64,000 nucleotides of DNA from Acidobacteriaceae bacterium (GTDB lineage: Bacteria; Acidobacteriota; Terriglobia; Terriglobales; Acidobacteriaceae). Of the stretch, positions 62,699 to 64,000 are shown in pieces. Every line of letters starts with the position of its first letter. The first letter of the stretch is position 1. The stretch covers positions 18,874 to 82,873 of the forward strand of contig JANYKL010000078.1 in the NCBI GenBank assembly GCA_025361625.1. The letters are read 5' to 3'. The notes beneath the pieces were generated by a model. That model was not told where the DNA came from. It ran no database searches and was given only the letters and a program-made list of their open reading frames with translations. The translations under genes and the position numbers were made by a program.

Positions 62699-64000
62699 AT
62701 GCCGGGAGCGAGCGACAAAACATTTTATTTAGAGACCTTTGGCTGCCAGATGAACGCTCATGACTCCGAGAAAGTCGTGGGAACGCTGTTGCAGCAAGGC
62801 TACCAGCAGGTTCCGAGCGTCGAGGAAGCTGGACTTGTTCTCTACAATACGTGCTCTATCCGCGACAAGGCCGAGCAGAAGGTTTTCAACCGGCTCTCGG
62901 ATTACAAGAAATACCGCGCGCAAGGCAAGCAGTTTGGCGTGCTTGGCTGCGTCGCGCAGCAGGAGGGCGAGAAGATTTTTGAACGAGCCCCATATGTCTC
63001 AATGGTCTGTGGCTCCGCCTCTTACCGGTATCTGCCGCAAATGTTGGTACAGCTTGAAACCGGCCAGACGCGTGTCACGGGGCTGGATGATCGCCAGACC
63101 GATGAATGCTTCGAAACTGAATTTACAGCGCGCACGAACCCCCACCGCGGCTACATCACTATCATCGAAGGATGCGACAAGTTTTGCGCGTATTGCGTCG
63201 TGCCTTACACGCGCGGGAAAGAGCGCAGTCGGACTTCAAGCTCGGTTCTTCACGAGGCGCGGCAAATGGTCGATCTTGGCTACACAGAAATCCAATTGCT
63301 GGGGCAAAACGTAAACTCCTACCACGATCCTGATCAAAAGAAAACGTTTGCGGAATTGTTGGCCGCGCTTGCTGAGATCGGTGGAATCCGAAGAGTTCGA
63401 TTTACGACGTCGCACCCTCGTGATTTCGGCCGCGACATTGTCGAGGTCATGGATGCCACCCCGGTGCTGTGTGACCACGTGCATTTGCCAGTTCAAAGCG
63501 GATCGACGCGAGTCCTTAACGCGATGCAGCGCCTCTACACCCGTGAAGATTATCTCGAGCGAGTCGGATGGATTCATTCCGCGCAACGAGATCTGTCGCT
63601 CACCAGCGACTTGATCGTCGGATTCCCGGGCGAGACTGAAAAAGAATTTGAAGAGACATTGAGCCTGATGGACATCGTCGGCTACGATAGCGTCTTCACC
63701 TTCAAGTACTCGGCGCGACCGAACACCCCAGCTCTCGGGCTGGAAGATGCAATTGCCGACGAAGAGAAAGCACGCCGTTTAGCCGAGGTAAATAGCAGGC
63801 AAAAGCAAATCGGCGCGCGCCGCAATCAACGTCACGTCGGGCAGATTCTAGAGGTGATGGTGGAAGGGAAGAATGAGGCCCGTGCCCAGTGGCTGGGCCG
63901 CACCTCGCAGATTAAAGTAATGAATTTCACCGCTCCCGCAGGGGCTGATCTAAAGCCGGGAAGTTACGTTCCAGTTCGCGTCACGGCGAGCTTTCCGAAT
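62699..64000 (+). CDS. miaB: tRNA-2-methylthio-N6-dimethylallyladenosine synthase (3' end outside window)
   Basis: A radical-SAM methylthiotransferase that adds methylthio groups to i6A37 of tRNA. The frame from ATG 62699 runs open to the right edge (about 434 codons). The N-terminal cluster has Cys in LETFGCQMNAHDSEKVVG, VLYNTCSIRDKAEQK and GVLGCVAQQEGE. The radical-SAM triad is EGCDKFCAYCVVPYTRGK, and HLPVQSGSTRVLNAMQR follows. The TRAM domain begins near residue 380 (RHVGQILEVMVEGK). TTTATACTG about 15 bases upstream may be a -10 box. Confidence 0.96.
   Translation, partial: MPGASDKTFYLETFGCQMNAHDSEKVVGTLLQQGYQQVPSVEEAGLVLYNTCSIRDKAEQKVFNRLSDYKKYRAQGKQFGVLGCVAQQEGEKIFERAPYVSMVCGSASYRYLPQMLVQLETGQTRVTGLDDRQTDECFETEFTARTNPHRGYITIIEGCDKFCAYCVVPYTRGKERSRTSSSVLHEARQMVDLGYTEIQLLGQNVNSYHDPDQKKTFAELLAALAEIGGIRRVRFTTSHPRDFGRDIVEVMDATPVLCDHVHLPVQSGSTRVLNAMQRLYTREDYLERVGWIHSAQRDLSLTSDLIVGFPGETEKEFEETLSLMDIVGYDSVFTFKYSARPNTPALGLEDAIADEEKARRLAEVNSRQKQIGARRNQRHVGQILEVMVEGKNEARAQWLGRTSQIKVMNFTAPAGADLKPGSYVPVRVTASFPN

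Noticed and set aside
1-64000. tRNA genes and defence or biosynthetic islands
   Set aside because: The only T-arm type sequence found belongs to the tmRNA; no restriction, toxin-antitoxin, PKS/NRPS or phage genes were recognised.

Overview
The window reads as a stretch of an Acidobacteriota chromosome, most likely class Terriglobia (Acidobacteriia). Pointers are the large TonB-dependent receptor with an N-terminal carboxypeptidase-like (Cna-B type) domain, a DUF1844 protein, a UbiA prenyltransferase plus MenG-type methyltransferase, a YpdA-type (bacillithiol) reductase, and moderately GC-rich, densely packed genes mixing ATG, GTG and TTG starts. The assignment is by gene content only; there is no rRNA to confirm it.

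Layout. 1-2.6 kb: the 5' end of a TonB receptor gene (cut by the window edge), a decayed tyrosine-integrase tail, and the tmRNA gene (ssrA) it abuts, which looks like the scar of an element that used ssrA as attachment site. 2.7-9.8 kb: PPK2 polyphosphate kinase, a PP2C phosphatase diverging from a membrane-anchored protein, an exported M28 peptidase, terC-aroB (coupled) and menG/ubiE. 9.8-19 kb: SDR epimerase, exported parvulin PPIase, CDF transporter, osmC-eamA, then a minus-strand run of ygfZ-like, DUF1844, PhnP-like hydrolase and ribF. 19-30.6 kb: leuB-type dehydrogenase, an exported zincin-like protein, mtnP-pfkB, a GT39-like membrane protein, then mgtC-dapF-ldcA-mpl (diaminopimelate and peptidoglycan recycling) and plsC. 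30.7-36.3 kb: lpxD, a conserved hypothetical, a CCA/poly(A) nucleotidyltransferase with a low-complexity basic tail, a frameshifted Crp/Fnr regulator, a receiver-only response regulator and two overlapping small genes. 36.4-46.6 kb: dnaE, accA, nth, dedA, NTF2-like, TPR, thrC and pcm. 46.6-50.6 kb: a frameshifted OpgC-type membrane protein, ubiA, a candidate small exported peptide and a sugar kinase. 50.7-64 kb: yebC with a clear terminator, tlyA-nadK, an exported amidohydrolase, an alpha/beta hydrolase, lysA overlapping a GAF-SpoIIE phosphatase, hpt, a UPF0173 hydrolase, an O-methyltransferase, ypdA, and miaB running off the right edge.

How it works together. The genes are mostly housekeeping: wall precursors (dapF, lysA, ldcA, mpl), membrane and lipid A (accA, plsC, lpxD), quinone (menG, ubiA), cofactors (ribF, nadK), replication and repair (dnaE, nth), RNA maturation (CCA enzyme, tlyA, miaB, tmRNA) and signalling (PP2C, SpoIIE-type, Crp, receiver). 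I saw no CRISPR array, intact insertion sequence, prophage, biosynthetic cluster or recognisable defence system.

The most unusual signal is in the gaps. At a dozen or more gene ends the last few codons, with the stop codon, are repeated one to four times downstream as degenerate 12-19 bp tandem units (clearest after plsC, after the hypothetical gene ending at 31869, at the ygfZ, leuB, thrC and amidohydrolase ends, and after PPK2). Some arrays run into the start codon of the next gene, and the ygfZ start region is duplicated in the same way. I know of no named element that explains this.
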